From Streptococcus sanguinis (GTDB lineage: Bacteria > Bacillota > Bacilli > Lactobacillales > Streptococcaceae), in NCBI RefSeq assembly GCF_001078705.1, contig NZ_CDMW01000001.1:1233541-1297540 (forward strand): a DNA stretch of 64,000 nt, read 5' to 3'. The stretch's first letter is position 1; the number at the start of each line of letters is the position of its first letter. Shown here in pieces: positions 8,710-17,103 of the stretch. The position numbers and the translations under genes were made by a program. Below the pieces are notes generated by a model. It did no database searches. It had not been told where the DNA came from and saw only the letters and a list, made by a program, of their open reading frames with translations.

Positions 8710-10456
8710 AATCTTTGTGTCCTCCTCCTTTTACAATATCTGCATACTGACCGCCCTTTTTACCCAAATCATCTTCAGATTTGAAGATACTCTTGGCCTT
8801 TTGTCTAAGTTCAGAATCAGACGGCTGTGTAACATCCAATCTATCATGCTGGCCAGCATAAATTCCTTTGTTTGGTTCATTATGCCCTTTGGATGGACCA
8901 TAGTTAAAGGACTCTGTATTAGCAATTTCATGCAATTCATCATGAGTATAATGTTCTGGATTTGAATCATATCTACCATTAGGCAGCTTATGCTGATCAT
9001 AGGCATCCCACTGTGTCTCAAATTCTCCTGTTTCTAGATTTACAATAAACTCAACCATTCGAGCATTATTGAAATCATTTTCTTGATCAAAAGTGTTTTC
9101 TTGAGGAACTTGAACTTTCATATTGTAAGGACGTCTAAAAACATCTGTATCTTTATCATAACGATTATGATAGTTAGCTCCCGTAGTATAATCAAAAGTA
9201 AGCCCTTGCTCTTCACCGTACGCCAAAAGCTTTTCATAATCACTAGCTCCCTCATAGTTATTTCGAATATAATAAATTGCTTGACGATCAAGATAATAGC
9301 GAAACAGGTGAATTTGTTGACCTAAGCCAGATTTATCTTCCTTAAGCGATTTATCCTTAAAAGTCAAAATTACATCTTTTCTAAAATACATCAAAAAATC
9401 TCCATGAGGTGGCATTTTATCAGAAAATTTATGAGTAGCACTGGTTAAATGCATGAAATTATGTTCATCTACTTCAGCGCCTAAATGTTTGAGAACTAAT
9501 TCTAATTTTTCTCTGGAACTCATCTTACTTGCTGCATACATGCCTGTGTAGACGTCAGATCCTACTTCCTTTGTTTGAGCATATAGTTCGTCACGTTTAT
9601 TGTAGAACTCTTGGCCTGTCTGAAGTTTTGCTGTGCTTGATTTAACCTGATTGATATAATTCTTTACAGCCTCATCATCCCAGCCATCAACTTTCTTCAA
9701 CTCTTCGGCCTGTTGGCGCAGTCCCGTGATATAAGAATTGTATTCCTTCCATGAAAGATTTTGTGGTCGCTCAATCTGATATTTCTTAGCAAAATCACGA
9801 TTTGCTTTTAGTTCTCCCGCTACTGTTGTCCACGATAAATCTGCAGGAATACTATAGGTCCATGTATTAGCATCCCAAGAGCTAGCTAGCTGCCCCAAAC
9901 CAGTATCAATTGCTTGCGCCAAAGCGTCAATATCTCCAAATATTTCAGGAGAACTCGCATTAAAAGCTCTAAGTTTATCTAATTTTTCTTGAAGTTTATC
10001 TCGAGCTGAAGAATAGGTATCTCCAAGTTTCTGCAGACTCTGTAGACGCTGTAGATTCTGAAAGTTTCCCGAACTAGTTGACTTGTTAACTTCAATGGCA
10101 TCTATTGAAGCTTGATTGGCTGCAATAAGCTGGTCATAATGCTGAATATCCTCTATTAGCTTATCCTCTTGTAAATCCTCATCTGCAACTTGTGCACGAT
10201 ACTCCTTTGGAAGAGACTTAACATCTTCCTGAATCGCCTCAGCTAATGCTATCCCTGTTTCTTTTAATGGAATAATGACACTTGTGATAAAAGCTCTAAA
10301 GGAATCATAAGCTTTACCAGATAAGTCCGAGACCGAATTTTCCACTTGTTCAAGAGAATTTCCTAATTCTTTATAGCTATCCAACTGGCTTTTCGTCATA
10401 GCTGTAGTACTCTCAACTTGCGAATCTAAACTTCCGCAATAAACTTCAATTCCCAT
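8558..10456 (-). CDS. LXG-domain T7SS effector, toxin-like C-terminus
   Basis: 632 residues, no signal peptide. The first about 200 residues are helical and begin like LXG proteins (residues 5-18, YCGSLDSQVESTTA), the domain that targets toxins to the type VIIb ESX secretion system. The C-terminal half (about 320-570, including QIHLFRYYLDRQAIYYIRNN and IANTESFNYG) resembles the streptococcal DUF3114 region; this is from memory and unverified. An acidic DKDTD sits at 434-438. CGGAGG lies 10 bases before the ATG. It overlaps the helper gene upstream by 11 bases and the putative immunity gene by 152. Confidence 0.75.
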   Translation of the reverse strand: MGIEVYCGSLDSQVESTTAMTKSQLDSYKELGNSLEQVENSVSDLSGKAYDSFRAFITSVIIPLKETGIALAEAIQEDVKSLPKEYRAQVADEDLQEDKLIEDIQHYDQLIAANQASIDAIEVNKSTSSGNFQNLQRLQSLQKLGDTYSSARDKLQEKLDKLRAFNASSPEIFGDIDALAQAIDTGLGQLASSWDANTWTYSIPADLSWTTVAGELKANRDFAKKYQIERPQNLSWKEYNSYITGLRQQAEELKKVDGWDDEAVKNYINQVKSSTAKLQTGQEFYNKRDELYAQTKEVGSDVYTGMYAASKMSSREKLELVLKHLGAEVDEHNFMHLTSATHKFSDKMPPHGDFLMYFRKDVILTFKDKSLKEDKSGLGQQIHLFRYYLDRQAIYYIRNNYEGASDYEKLLAYGEEQGLTFDYTTGANYHNRYDKDTDVFRRPYNMKVQVPQENTFDQENDFNNARMVEFIVNLETGEFETQWDAYDQHKLPNGRYDSNPEHYTHDELHEIANTESFNYGPSKGHNEPNKGIYAGQHDRLDVTQPSDSELRQKAKSIFKSEDDLGKKGGQYADIVKGGGHKDYEAWQERTKDMSEKEKVEEYHKFKNYTTKFRVNPGYRDYTNSDVYVWDHQ

Positions 10457-10805
10457 CTACTTTATCCTCCGTTTGATTGATTCTGATACGTTCATGATAA
10501 ATGTCATTCAAATCATCTTCTAGCTTACGCTTTTGAAGGTTAATCTCATCCAAATCATCTAAAAAACTCTCAGAAACAATATTCGATTCATGAAACGCTT
10601 CTGAATATAACTGTTCAAAAAAAATTCTGGAAGAGGGATAAGACTCGAATGAATCCCAAAGTTGAGTTTGCGCTTCTGAACTACAACATTCGAAATCATC
10701 TATTTGATTCTCCAATAACCTTTTTCCCCTCAGCAGTTTTTCTTTCTGCAGAGACAGGGCTTCTTCCTTTTTTCTAAGTTCATCAAGTTTCTTCTCTTTA
10801 TTCAC
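10446..10805 (-). CDS. Small coiled-coil LXG helper (Lap2/DUF5082-like)
   Basis: 119 residues from the GTG at 10805, preceded by GAAGGA; a TTG at 10820 is the alternative. The protein is almost wholly charged helix: residues 1-40 and 85-115 are coiled-coil-like and rich in Lys, Glu and Leu. Small helical partners of this kind sit directly upstream of LXG genes and bind the LXG domain for export. It overlaps its upstream partner and the LXG gene by a few bases, so the three are translated as a set. Family name is inferred from context and form. Confidence 0.65.
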   Translation of the reverse strand: MNKEKKLDELRKKEEALSLQKEKLLRGKRLLENQIDDFECCSSEAQTQLWDSFESYPSSRIFFEQLYSEAFHESNIVSESFLDDLDEINLQKRKLEDDLNDIYHERIRINQTEDKVDGN

Positions 10806-11091
10806 GATTCTGTCCTTCAATTAAACGAAACCTTCCAACACTATCTTCATCAACTGCTTGAAATTGCTCAGCCACACTTTGAATATTGGTGCAAGCTGAT
10901 TGAATAGCCTCCGAAATATCCTTGGCTTTACTTTGAGAAAGATCAATTGCATGATGTGCAGAATCATTTCCCAAAAGTTTAGTCTTTTCATCCTTAGAAG
11001 CATTTGAAACACTAGCTAGGGTATCTCCTCCAGCCTTCAAAGCTGACGCTAATTGTTGAGCAATCAAAATATCACTTTTAATTTCTACCAT
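10798..11091 (-). CDS. WXG100-like LXG helper (Lap1/DUF3130/TIGR04197-like)
   Basis: 97 residues, helical hairpin form, without Trp-X-Gly. The pattern IKSDILIAQQLASALKAG ... DLSQSKAKDISEAIQSACTNIQSVAEQFQAVDE matches my recollection of the DUF3130/TIGR04197 group, which act as targeting partners of LXG effectors. AGGGAAAG lies 5 bases before the ATG, and a good promoter is upstream (11125-11153). It is the first gene of the cassette. No T7SS core gene (essC, esaA, essB) is in the window, so secretion would rely on machinery elsewhere. Confidence 0.7.
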   Translation of the reverse strand: MVEIKSDILIAQQLASALKAGGDTLASVSNASKDEKTKLLGNDSAHHAIDLSQSKAKDISEAIQSACTNIQSVAEQFQAVDEDSVGRFRLIEGQNRE

Positions 11092-11124
11092 TTATCTTTC
11101 CCTCAAATTAATATTTCTATATCA

Positions 11125-11153
11125 ATTCTAGCATATTATTAAAGCAATAACAA
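11125..11153 (-). promoter_or_regulatory. Promoter of the LXG cassette
   Basis: On the minus strand TTGTTA (11153-11148), 17 bases, then TAGAAT (11130-11125) preceded by TGC, an extended -10. It lies about 35 bases before the first helper gene. Confidence 0.6.
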
Positions 11154-11169
11154 AAGGACACTATTTCCT

Positions 11170-12108
11170 CTATTTCCCACCCATTCTCACAAGCACTGTC
11201 AAACTACCATCTTTTTTCATCTTAAAAAGCAAGTAAAACACGGCCAACAAGAGAATGAGCGAACTGAAAATAGAAGCTTCAGCGCCGAAAGCTCCACCAG
11301 TCAGCCAGCTCCATTCTGACTTAGGGATAAAATTCAGGACTGCTGCATCAACACCAGTACCACTAACACTGAAACCGTAGATATTGCCTTGGCTAAAGTT
11401 CCAAGCAGCATGAAGTCCTATAATCCCCCAGACATTGTCCGTCCAGAGCAGATAGAGACTTGCAAAAAGGCCAAATAAGGCAATGTTAAGAATGGGAAGA
11501 ATACCAATATCTGGATTGCCAAGGTGCAAAAGTGCAAAGAGCAGGCTCGAAGTCAGCAAACCGATGGGGAGGTTGGTCTTTTTGACAGCAACTGGCAGCA
11601 GCCAAGCCCTTGTCACTAGCTCTTCTGCTCCACCCTGAATCATCCAAAGCGGAAGCAAAATCAAGATATAGAGGAAAGGTTCCAGCGTCAGCTGTCCCCA
11701 TTCGAAAGAGCCAGCTCCGCTCAACAGCATAAGCAGAGCGACTAGACTAAAGAGGAGAAAACCTACTGCTAATCCTTTGACTAGCTCCACCAAGCTTCCT
11801 TTTTTGACAAAGCCTAGAGTCGCGAGCGGTCGTCCTTCAGCCCAGCGCACCCAAAGAAAGAGAGCTAGTATCATAAATACAAAGCCGAACAAGAGAAAAG
11901 GCAGGGCAAAATTGAAGAAGATTTCAAAGAATCCGCCTTGCCCTAAGAAACCTAGCATAAGACTGAGGACAGCCGAAATTGGCTCCAAAGCCAGATAGGC
12001 CAATTGTTGTCCTCCTTGCACGAAAACAACTGCCAGTAAAAGAGACAAAATATAAGGAGGGACAAAGCGAGCTTGATTGACTCCGTCCAAGATACGTGAT
12101 TTTTTCAT
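11170..12108 (-). CDS. CPBP family intramembrane glutamic endopeptidase (second paralog)
   Basis: 312 residues with the motifs of the gene at 6868-7815: GGAEELVTRAW with E162/E163 and R167, LLHLGNPD with H195, and LHAAWNF with H233/N237. The two proteins align along their length, from RFVPPYI against RYIPPVW to QGNIYG and GGAFGAEGS/AEAS near the end. They are therefore duplicates, now well diverged. GAGG lies 6 bases before the ATG. It ends just upstream of the LXG promoter, so it is not part of that operon. Substrate unknown. Confidence 0.85.
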   Translation of the reverse strand: MKKSRILDGVNQARFVPPYILSLLLAVVFVQGGQQLAYLALEPISAVLSLMLGFLGQGGFFEIFFNFALPFLLFGFVFMILALFLWVRWAEGRPLATLGFVKKGSLVELVKGLAVGFLLFSLVALLMLLSGAGSFEWGQLTLEPFLYILILLPLWMIQGGAEELVTRAWLLPVAVKKTNLPIGLLTSSLLFALLHLGNPDIGILPILNIALFGLFASLYLLWTDNVWGIIGLHAAWNFSQGNIYGFSVSGTGVDAAVLNFIPKSEWSWLTGGAFGAEASIFSSLILLLAVFYLLFKMKKDGSLTVLVRMGGK

Positions 12109-12247
12109 AAGAACCTCATTCTATCCTTGTTTTCATTTATTTCCAGTATAGCAAACTTTGCTTTAAGTACAAAGAAAAGTTGCGGCTATTTTTGCGAGAA
12201 ATTCAGAGTTTATATGTCAGAAAACCTAACATAAAAATAGGAGAAAT

Positions 12248-12276
12248 TTGCCTAATCAGTGATTTTTTGCTATAAT
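12248..12276 (+). promoter_or_regulatory. glnPQ promoter
   Basis: TTGCCT (12248-12253), 17 bases, TATAAT (12271-12276) with TGC before it. The predicted start is about 20 bases before the glnP ATG, so the leader is very short. Confidence 0.75.
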
Positions 12277-12303
12277 GCTAGAATGCTAAAAAGGAGGAAG
12301 AAA

Positions 12304-14472
12304 ATGAAGAAAAAATTCTTAGCAGTCTTGCTAACATTATTTCCATTTTTTGCGTTAGGGGCGACAGCCCAGGCAGATACGATCAAAATCGTATCCGATA
12401 CTGCTTACGCACCATTTGAATTTAAAGATTCTGATCAGACTTACAAGGGGATTGACGTTGATATCATCAACAAGGTTGCAGAAATCAAAGGCTGGGACAT
12501 TGACATGAGCTTCCCAGGCTTCGATGCAGCCGTCAATGCGGTCCAAGCCGGCCAGGCGGATGCCATCATGGCTGGTATGACCAAGACAAGCGAGCGCGAA
12601 AAAGTCTTTACCATGTCTGATACCTACTATGACACTAAGGTCGTTATCGCGACACGAAAAGAAAACACCATCAGCAAATATGAACAGCTAAAAGGGAAAA
12701 AAGTCGGTGTCAAAACCGGTACAGCTGCCCAGCGTTTCCTTGAGAAGAACAAGGATAAGTACGGCTTCACTCTCAAAACCTTTGACACGGGTGACTTGAT
12801 GTATAACAGCCTTTCTGCTGGTGATGTCGATGCAGTGATGGACGATCAGCCTGTCATTGAGTACGCCATCAATCAAGGCCAAAACCTGAAAATTTCTATG
12901 AAGGGTGAGGCTGTTGGAAGCTTTGCTTTCGGTGTCAAAAAAGGTAGCAAGCACGAGCACCTAGTTACTGAGTTTAACGAGGCTTTGGCACAGATGAAGG
13001 AAGACGGCAGTCTGGATGAAATCATTAATAAATGGACGGCTTCTAAAGGCAGCGCTGACTCCGCCGTTCCAGAGACTTCTACTCCTGCCGGTCAAAAAGC
13101 TACTCCGACAAAAGACAAATACATCATTGCCAGCGACTCATCTTTTGCCCCTTTTGTCTTCCAAGATGACAGCAACCAATACACTGGGATTGACATGGAG
13201 CTGATTAAGGCTATTGCCAAAGATCAAGGCTTTACTGTGGAAGTAACCAACCCTGGCTTTGATGCAGCTATCAATAGCGTTCAGACCGGTCAGGCTGACG
13301 GAATTATCGCCGGCATGTCTGTCACTGATGCTCGCAAGAAAACTTTTGACTATTCTGACCCTTACTATACAGCCAACTCTATCTTGGCAGTCAAGGACAG
13401 CAGCAATATCAAGTCCTACGAGGAACTCAAGGGCAAAACCGTCGGTGTCAAAACTGGTACCGCTTCTCAGACTTTCCTTGAAGAAAACAAGAGCAAGTAT
13501 GGCTACTCTATTAAAACATTCTCAGATGCAGCTTCCATGTATGACAGCCTAAATACTGGCTCTGTCGCAGCTGTGATGGATGATGAACCCGTTGTCAAAT
13601 ACGCTATCAAACAAGGCAAGAAGCTTAAAACACCTATTGAAGGCACACCAAGCGGCCAAGTCGCTTTCGCAGTCAAAAAAGGCAGCAATCCTGAGCTGAT
13701 TGAGATGTTTAACAATGGACTGGCCAACCTCAAAGAAAGTGGCAAGTACCAAGAGATTTTAGACAAGTATCTGGCTAGCGAAGAAAAGGAATCCAATGTA
13801 GATGAGTCCACTATTTGGGGCTTGCTGCAAAACAACTACCAAGAACTTCTTAAAGGTCTGGGAGTGACGATTGCTTTGGCACTGATTTCATTTGCAATTG
13901 CTATGGTCATCGGGATTATCTTTGGTATGTTCAGCGTCAGCCCTTATAAACCGCTGCGCTGGATTGCAGAAATCTTTGTTGATGTCATTCGTGGTATTCC
14001 ACTGATGATTGTGGCAGCCTTTATCTTCTGGGGAATTCCTAATCTAATCGAATCCATGACTGGTCAACAAAGCCCAATCAATGCTTTCGTCGCAGGAACC
14101 ATCGCCCTCTCTCTTAACGCGGGTGCCTATATCGCCGAAATTGTCCGTGGAGGTATTCAAGCCGTTCCTGTTGGACAGATGGAAGCCAGCCGCAGCTTGG
14201 GGATTTCCTACTCAAAGACCATGCGCAAGATTATCCTGCCACAAGCAACCAAGATTATGCTGCCAAACTTTGTCAATCAGTTTGTCATCGCACTCAAGGA
14301 TACAACCATAGTCTCAGCTATTGGACTGGCCGAGCTCTTCAAAACGGGTAAGGACATCATCGCCCGCAACTATCAGAGTTTCCGCATGTATGCTATCCTA
14401 GCCGTGCTTTATCTCATCATTATCACGCTCTTGACCCGCTTGGCAAAACGTTTAGAAAAGAGGATTAAGTAA
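12304..14472 (+). CDS. glnP: Glutamine/polar amino acid ABC transporter, fused binding-binding-permease protein
   Basis: 722 residues from the ATG at 12304, 6 bases after AAGGAGG. A signal sequence (residues 1-24, ending AQA) is followed by two tandem solute-binding domains, about 25-255 and 275-500, which share near-identical segments ([26 protein letters not shown]). The permease domain (about 515-722) carries several membrane segments and the EAA-loop region ([22 protein letters not shown]). Family members import glutamine, asparagine or glutamate. The partner ATPase gene overlaps its stop by one base. Two binding domains with different affinities are known in lactococcal GlnP. Confidence 0.92.
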   Translation: MKKKFLAVLLTLFPFFALGATAQADTIKIVSDTAYAPFEFKDSDQTYKGIDVDIINKVAEIKGWDIDMSFPGFDAAVNAVQAGQADAIMAGMTKTSEREKVFTMSDTYYDTKVVIATRKENTISKYEQLKGKKVGVKTGTAAQRFLEKNKDKYGFTLKTFDTGDLMYNSLSAGDVDAVMDDQPVIEYAINQGQNLKISMKGEAVGSFAFGVKKGSKHEHLVTEFNEALAQMKEDGSLDEIINKWTASKGSADSAVPETSTPAGQKATPTKDKYIIASDSSFAPFVFQDDSNQYTGIDMELIKAIAKDQGFTVEVTNPGFDAAINSVQTGQADGIIAGMSVTDARKKTFDYSDPYYTANSILAVKDSSNIKSYEELKGKTVGVKTGTASQTFLEENKSKYGYSIKTFSDAASMYDSLNTGSVAAVMDDEPVVKYAIKQGKKLKTPIEGTPSGQVAFAVKKGSNPELIEMFNNGLANLKESGKYQEILDKYLASEEKESNVDESTIWGLLQNNYQELLKGLGVTIALALISFAIAMVIGIIFGMFSVSPYKPLRWIAEIFVDVIRGIPLMIVAAFIFWGIPNLIESMTGQQSPINAFVAGTIALSLNAGAYIAEIVRGGIQAVPVGQMEASRSLGISYSKTMRKIILPQATKIMLPNFVNQFVIALKDTTIVSAIGLAELFKTGKDIIARNYQSFRMYAILAVLYLIIITLLTRLAKRLEKRIK

Positions 14473-15212
14473 TGGCAAAATTAAAAATCGATGTGAACGA
14501 TCTTCATAAATATTACGGGGAAAACGAAGTCCTAAAGGGTATTACTGCTAAATTCTACGAGGGAGATGTGGTCTGCATCATCGGTCCTTCTGGATCTGGT
14601 AAGTCAACCTTCCTGCGCAGTCTCAACTTACTTGAGGAAGTGACCAGCGGAACCATCACGGTTGATGGCTTTGATCTGACGGACAAGAAGACTGACGTGG
14701 ATCTGGTCCGTGAAAATATCGGTATGGTCTTCCAGCACTTCAACCTCTTCCCGCACATGACCGTTCTGGAAAATATCACCTTTGCTCCTGTTGAGCACAA
14801 GCGCTTGACCCAAGACGAGGCAAATAAGCTGGGTATGGAGCTCTTGGAAAAGGTCGGCTTGGCTGATAAGGCTGATGCTAGTCCAGACAGTCTGTCTGGC
14901 GGTCAAAAGCAACGGGTGGCAATTGCTCGCGGTCTGGCCATGAATCCAGACATCATGCTCTTTGACGAGCCTACTTCTGCCCTTGACCCTGAAATGGTCG
15001 GCGATGTTCTCAACGTTATGAAGGATCTGGCACAGCAAGGTATGACCATGCTGATTGTGACCCATGAGATGGGCTTTGCCCGTCAGGTGGCTAACCGCGT
15101 TATCTTTACCGCTGATGGTGAATTCCTAGAAGACGGCAAGCCTGACCAAATCTTTGACAATCCACAGCATCCACGTCTTAAAGACTTCTTGGACAAGGTG
15201 CTGAATGTATAA
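14472..15212 (+). CDS. glnQ: Glutamine/polar amino acid ABC transporter ATPase
   Basis: 246 residues, full length. Walker [10 protein letters not shown] is at about 38-46, the signature [14 protein letters not shown] at about 139-152, and Walker [12 protein letters not shown] follows, with the switch His in IVTHEMGF. It powers GlnP. The ATG overlaps the glnP stop (TAATG), a coupling typical of this pair. A terminator follows at 15223-15250. Confidence 0.95.
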   Translation: MAKLKIDVNDLHKYYGENEVLKGITAKFYEGDVVCIIGPSGSGKSTFLRSLNLLEEVTSGTITVDGFDLTDKKTDVDLVRENIGMVFQHFNLFPHMTVLENITFAPVEHKRLTQDEANKLGMELLEKVGLADKADASPDSLSGGQKQRVAIARGLAMNPDIMLFDEPTSALDPEMVGDVLNVMKDLAQQGMTMLIVTHEMGFARQVANRVIFTADGEFLEDGKPDQIFDNPQHPRLKDFLDKVLNV

Positions 15213-15222
15213 ACACAAACGA

Positions 15223-15250
15223 AGAGCCAGCTTATATGCCGGCTCTTTTC
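15223..15250 (+). terminator. glnPQ terminator
   Basis: AGAGCCAGC (15223-15231) pairs with GCCGGCTCT (15238-15246), followed by TTTC. On the other strand it could weakly end the serine hydrolase transcript. Confidence 0.8.
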
Positions 15251-15269
15251 TTGTTTCAAAATTTTTAAA

Positions 15270-17051
15270 CTACATCACCCACCACTGGTAAAGCGACCAA
15301 TAGAGAATATTAGCTACTATGGCGAGGGCGGATAGACTAGTCAGAACCGTCAGGAAGAGGCGACCTTTTCCGAGTCCCTTTTTCGCCTTGCTAAAGAGCG
15401 GATAAACCGCACATCCTGCTAAGAATAGACCCAGTCCTGCAAAGACCATATAACGCCAAGATTGAACAATTGAGTAATCCTGGTTCATGGCAGCCAGTAA
15501 AAGCAGAATGAGATTGCCAGCAAACAGCAGCATCCCTAGAGAAGTCAGGTAATTCCAAACCTTCCAAGAGCGAGGAGCCGAACTTTTTGCTTTACGCAGG
15601 ATAAGACGGAAACCGCCAATCAAAGAAATAATCAAGACATTTCCCAGAGCAAACACGAGTGCCAAACCTCCGAGAAATACGACTAGATAATGCCTAAAGA
15701 GAACTGAATCGGAAATCCTTTCTGCATTAAGGACACCAAATTCGAGGCGGTCAGCACCTTGGCTCTTGTCAATGGTCCAGAAAGTGCTCAGCAAATCAGG
15801 CTGATCAGAGACTTTGTTGATCTTTTGGATGGCCCCGGGAATCATGAGCATGATGGACAGCGGACCACTATTATAGCTTCTCAGATAGTGGTAGGATCCG
15901 GGCTTGAACTGCTTTTTAGTAGCTTCGCTGACAGTCTGCATCTTGCCAAATGTCAGCTCCGGCATTTGAACATTGTAAACTTGTTCATACAGTTGATTGG
16001 TTAAGATGACTTGACCGATGCCATTTTTCAGATCTAAGTAGAGATTGCTAGAAAAGCCATCTGCATTACCACTGTGTCCCAGCAAGGTAACACCGTAGTG
16101 ACTGGCCCAAAAGCCATGAGCATTACGAACAATATCCGTACCAGGATAGGTAGAGGTTGTTGAGTAAAGCTCGGTCCAAGTTTCTGGACGATGAAAGAGC
16201 GTCTTACGTTCCAGCAAGGCCTGGGCGAATTTCTGCAGGTCTCCTAGAGTCCCCACTGTCCCACCGACTGGGTACATCCAAAGCTTAAATGGTGTATCTC
16301 CCAAGAGCTTACCTTGGTCATCATAGCCCTTATCCTCCTTGCGCTTTTCCTGTACATAAGCGTTGTCCGATAAGTCAGGCAAGATAGCAGTCCGATCCAT
16401 GTCCAGCGGCTCAAAAACATGCTCATGGACATAGTCTGCATACTTCTGCCCAGATATCCGCTCCACGATATAAGATGCCAAAGCCGTGCTGAAGTTAGAG
16501 TATGATGTCGTCGTACCCGGCTCAAAGGATTGAATAGGCTGGTAATCGCGGAACTGCTCTTCCAAGTCGCTCTTGTCTCCCTTTTTGTAGAGTGGCATTT
16601 CATCAAAGCCAGCCTGATGGTTCATCAGATCCAGCATGGTGATAGGCTTATCGTAGCGAAGATTGCGGAGAAAGCCTTCTGGCAGATAAGTTTTGATGTC
16701 TGCTTCCAGGTCGATTTTGCCCTCTTCCCAGAGCTGCATGACCGACACCCAGACCGTCAGTTTAGTGATTGAAGCCCATTCAAAAACACTGTCATCGTCA
16801 ACTTTGACTTTGTTTTCCTTGTCCACATAGCCAAAATTCCCCTTGTAGATGGTTCCGTTTTTATCAAAGACAGCGGTCGTCATTCCGACAGTTGTCTTTT
16901 CATGTTCCTTGACAAAGTCTTGGATTTTCTGACCGATTTGGCTGCGGTCCGTGCCAGACGGCAGCTTCTGCGAGTCAGCTAAAGCAGCTGTCGGCCGGAA
17001 GATTCCTAGCGTCAAAATGGTTAAAAAAATGATTAGAATAGATTTTTTCAT
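15270..17051 (-). CDS. Membrane serine hydrolase, beta-lactamase/PBP-like (second in tandem)
   Basis: 593 residues from the ATG at 17051, with GAAAGGG upstream; a longer ORF reaches 17150 without support. A signal sequence (1-26) is followed by a class C beta-lactamase-type domain: SITK at 94-97, YSN at 184-186 and HSG in LLGHSGNADGF. The last 150 residues contain about four membrane segments. Related proteins are D-alanyl esterases or carboxypeptidases acting on the cell wall; the substrate here is unknown. It follows a close paralog by about 50 bases. Confidence 0.82.
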   Translation of the reverse strand: MKKSILIIFLTILTLGIFRPTAALADSQKLPSGTDRSQIGQKIQDFVKEHEKTTVGMTTAVFDKNGTIYKGNFGYVDKENKVKVDDDSVFEWASITKLTVWVSVMQLWEEGKIDLEADIKTYLPEGFLRNLRYDKPITMLDLMNHQAGFDEMPLYKKGDKSDLEEQFRDYQPIQSFEPGTTTSYSNFSTALASYIVERISGQKYADYVHEHVFEPLDMDRTAILPDLSDNAYVQEKRKEDKGYDDQGKLLGDTPFKLWMYPVGGTVGTLGDLQKFAQALLERKTLFHRPETWTELYSTTSTYPGTDIVRNAHGFWASHYGVTLLGHSGNADGFSSNLYLDLKNGIGQVILTNQLYEQVYNVQMPELTFGKMQTVSEATKKQFKPGSYHYLRSYNSGPLSIMLMIPGAIQKINKVSDQPDLLSTFWTIDKSQGADRLEFGVLNAERISDSVLFRHYLVVFLGGLALVFALGNVLIISLIGGFRLILRKAKSSAPRSWKVWNYLTSLGMLLFAGNLILLLLAAMNQDYSIVQSWRYMVFAGLGLFLAGCAVYPLFSKAKKGLGKGRLFLTVLTSLSALAIVANILYWSLYQWWVM

Positions 17052-17103
17052 GAGATACCCTTTCACAAGATTGTCCATTCCCCAAAAGAAAGCGGAAAAA
17101 GGA

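Noticed and set aside
6868-12108. Composite transposon made of the two CPBP genes
   Set aside because: The paralogs are chromosomal proteases that are well diverged; no transposase, inverted ends or target duplication.
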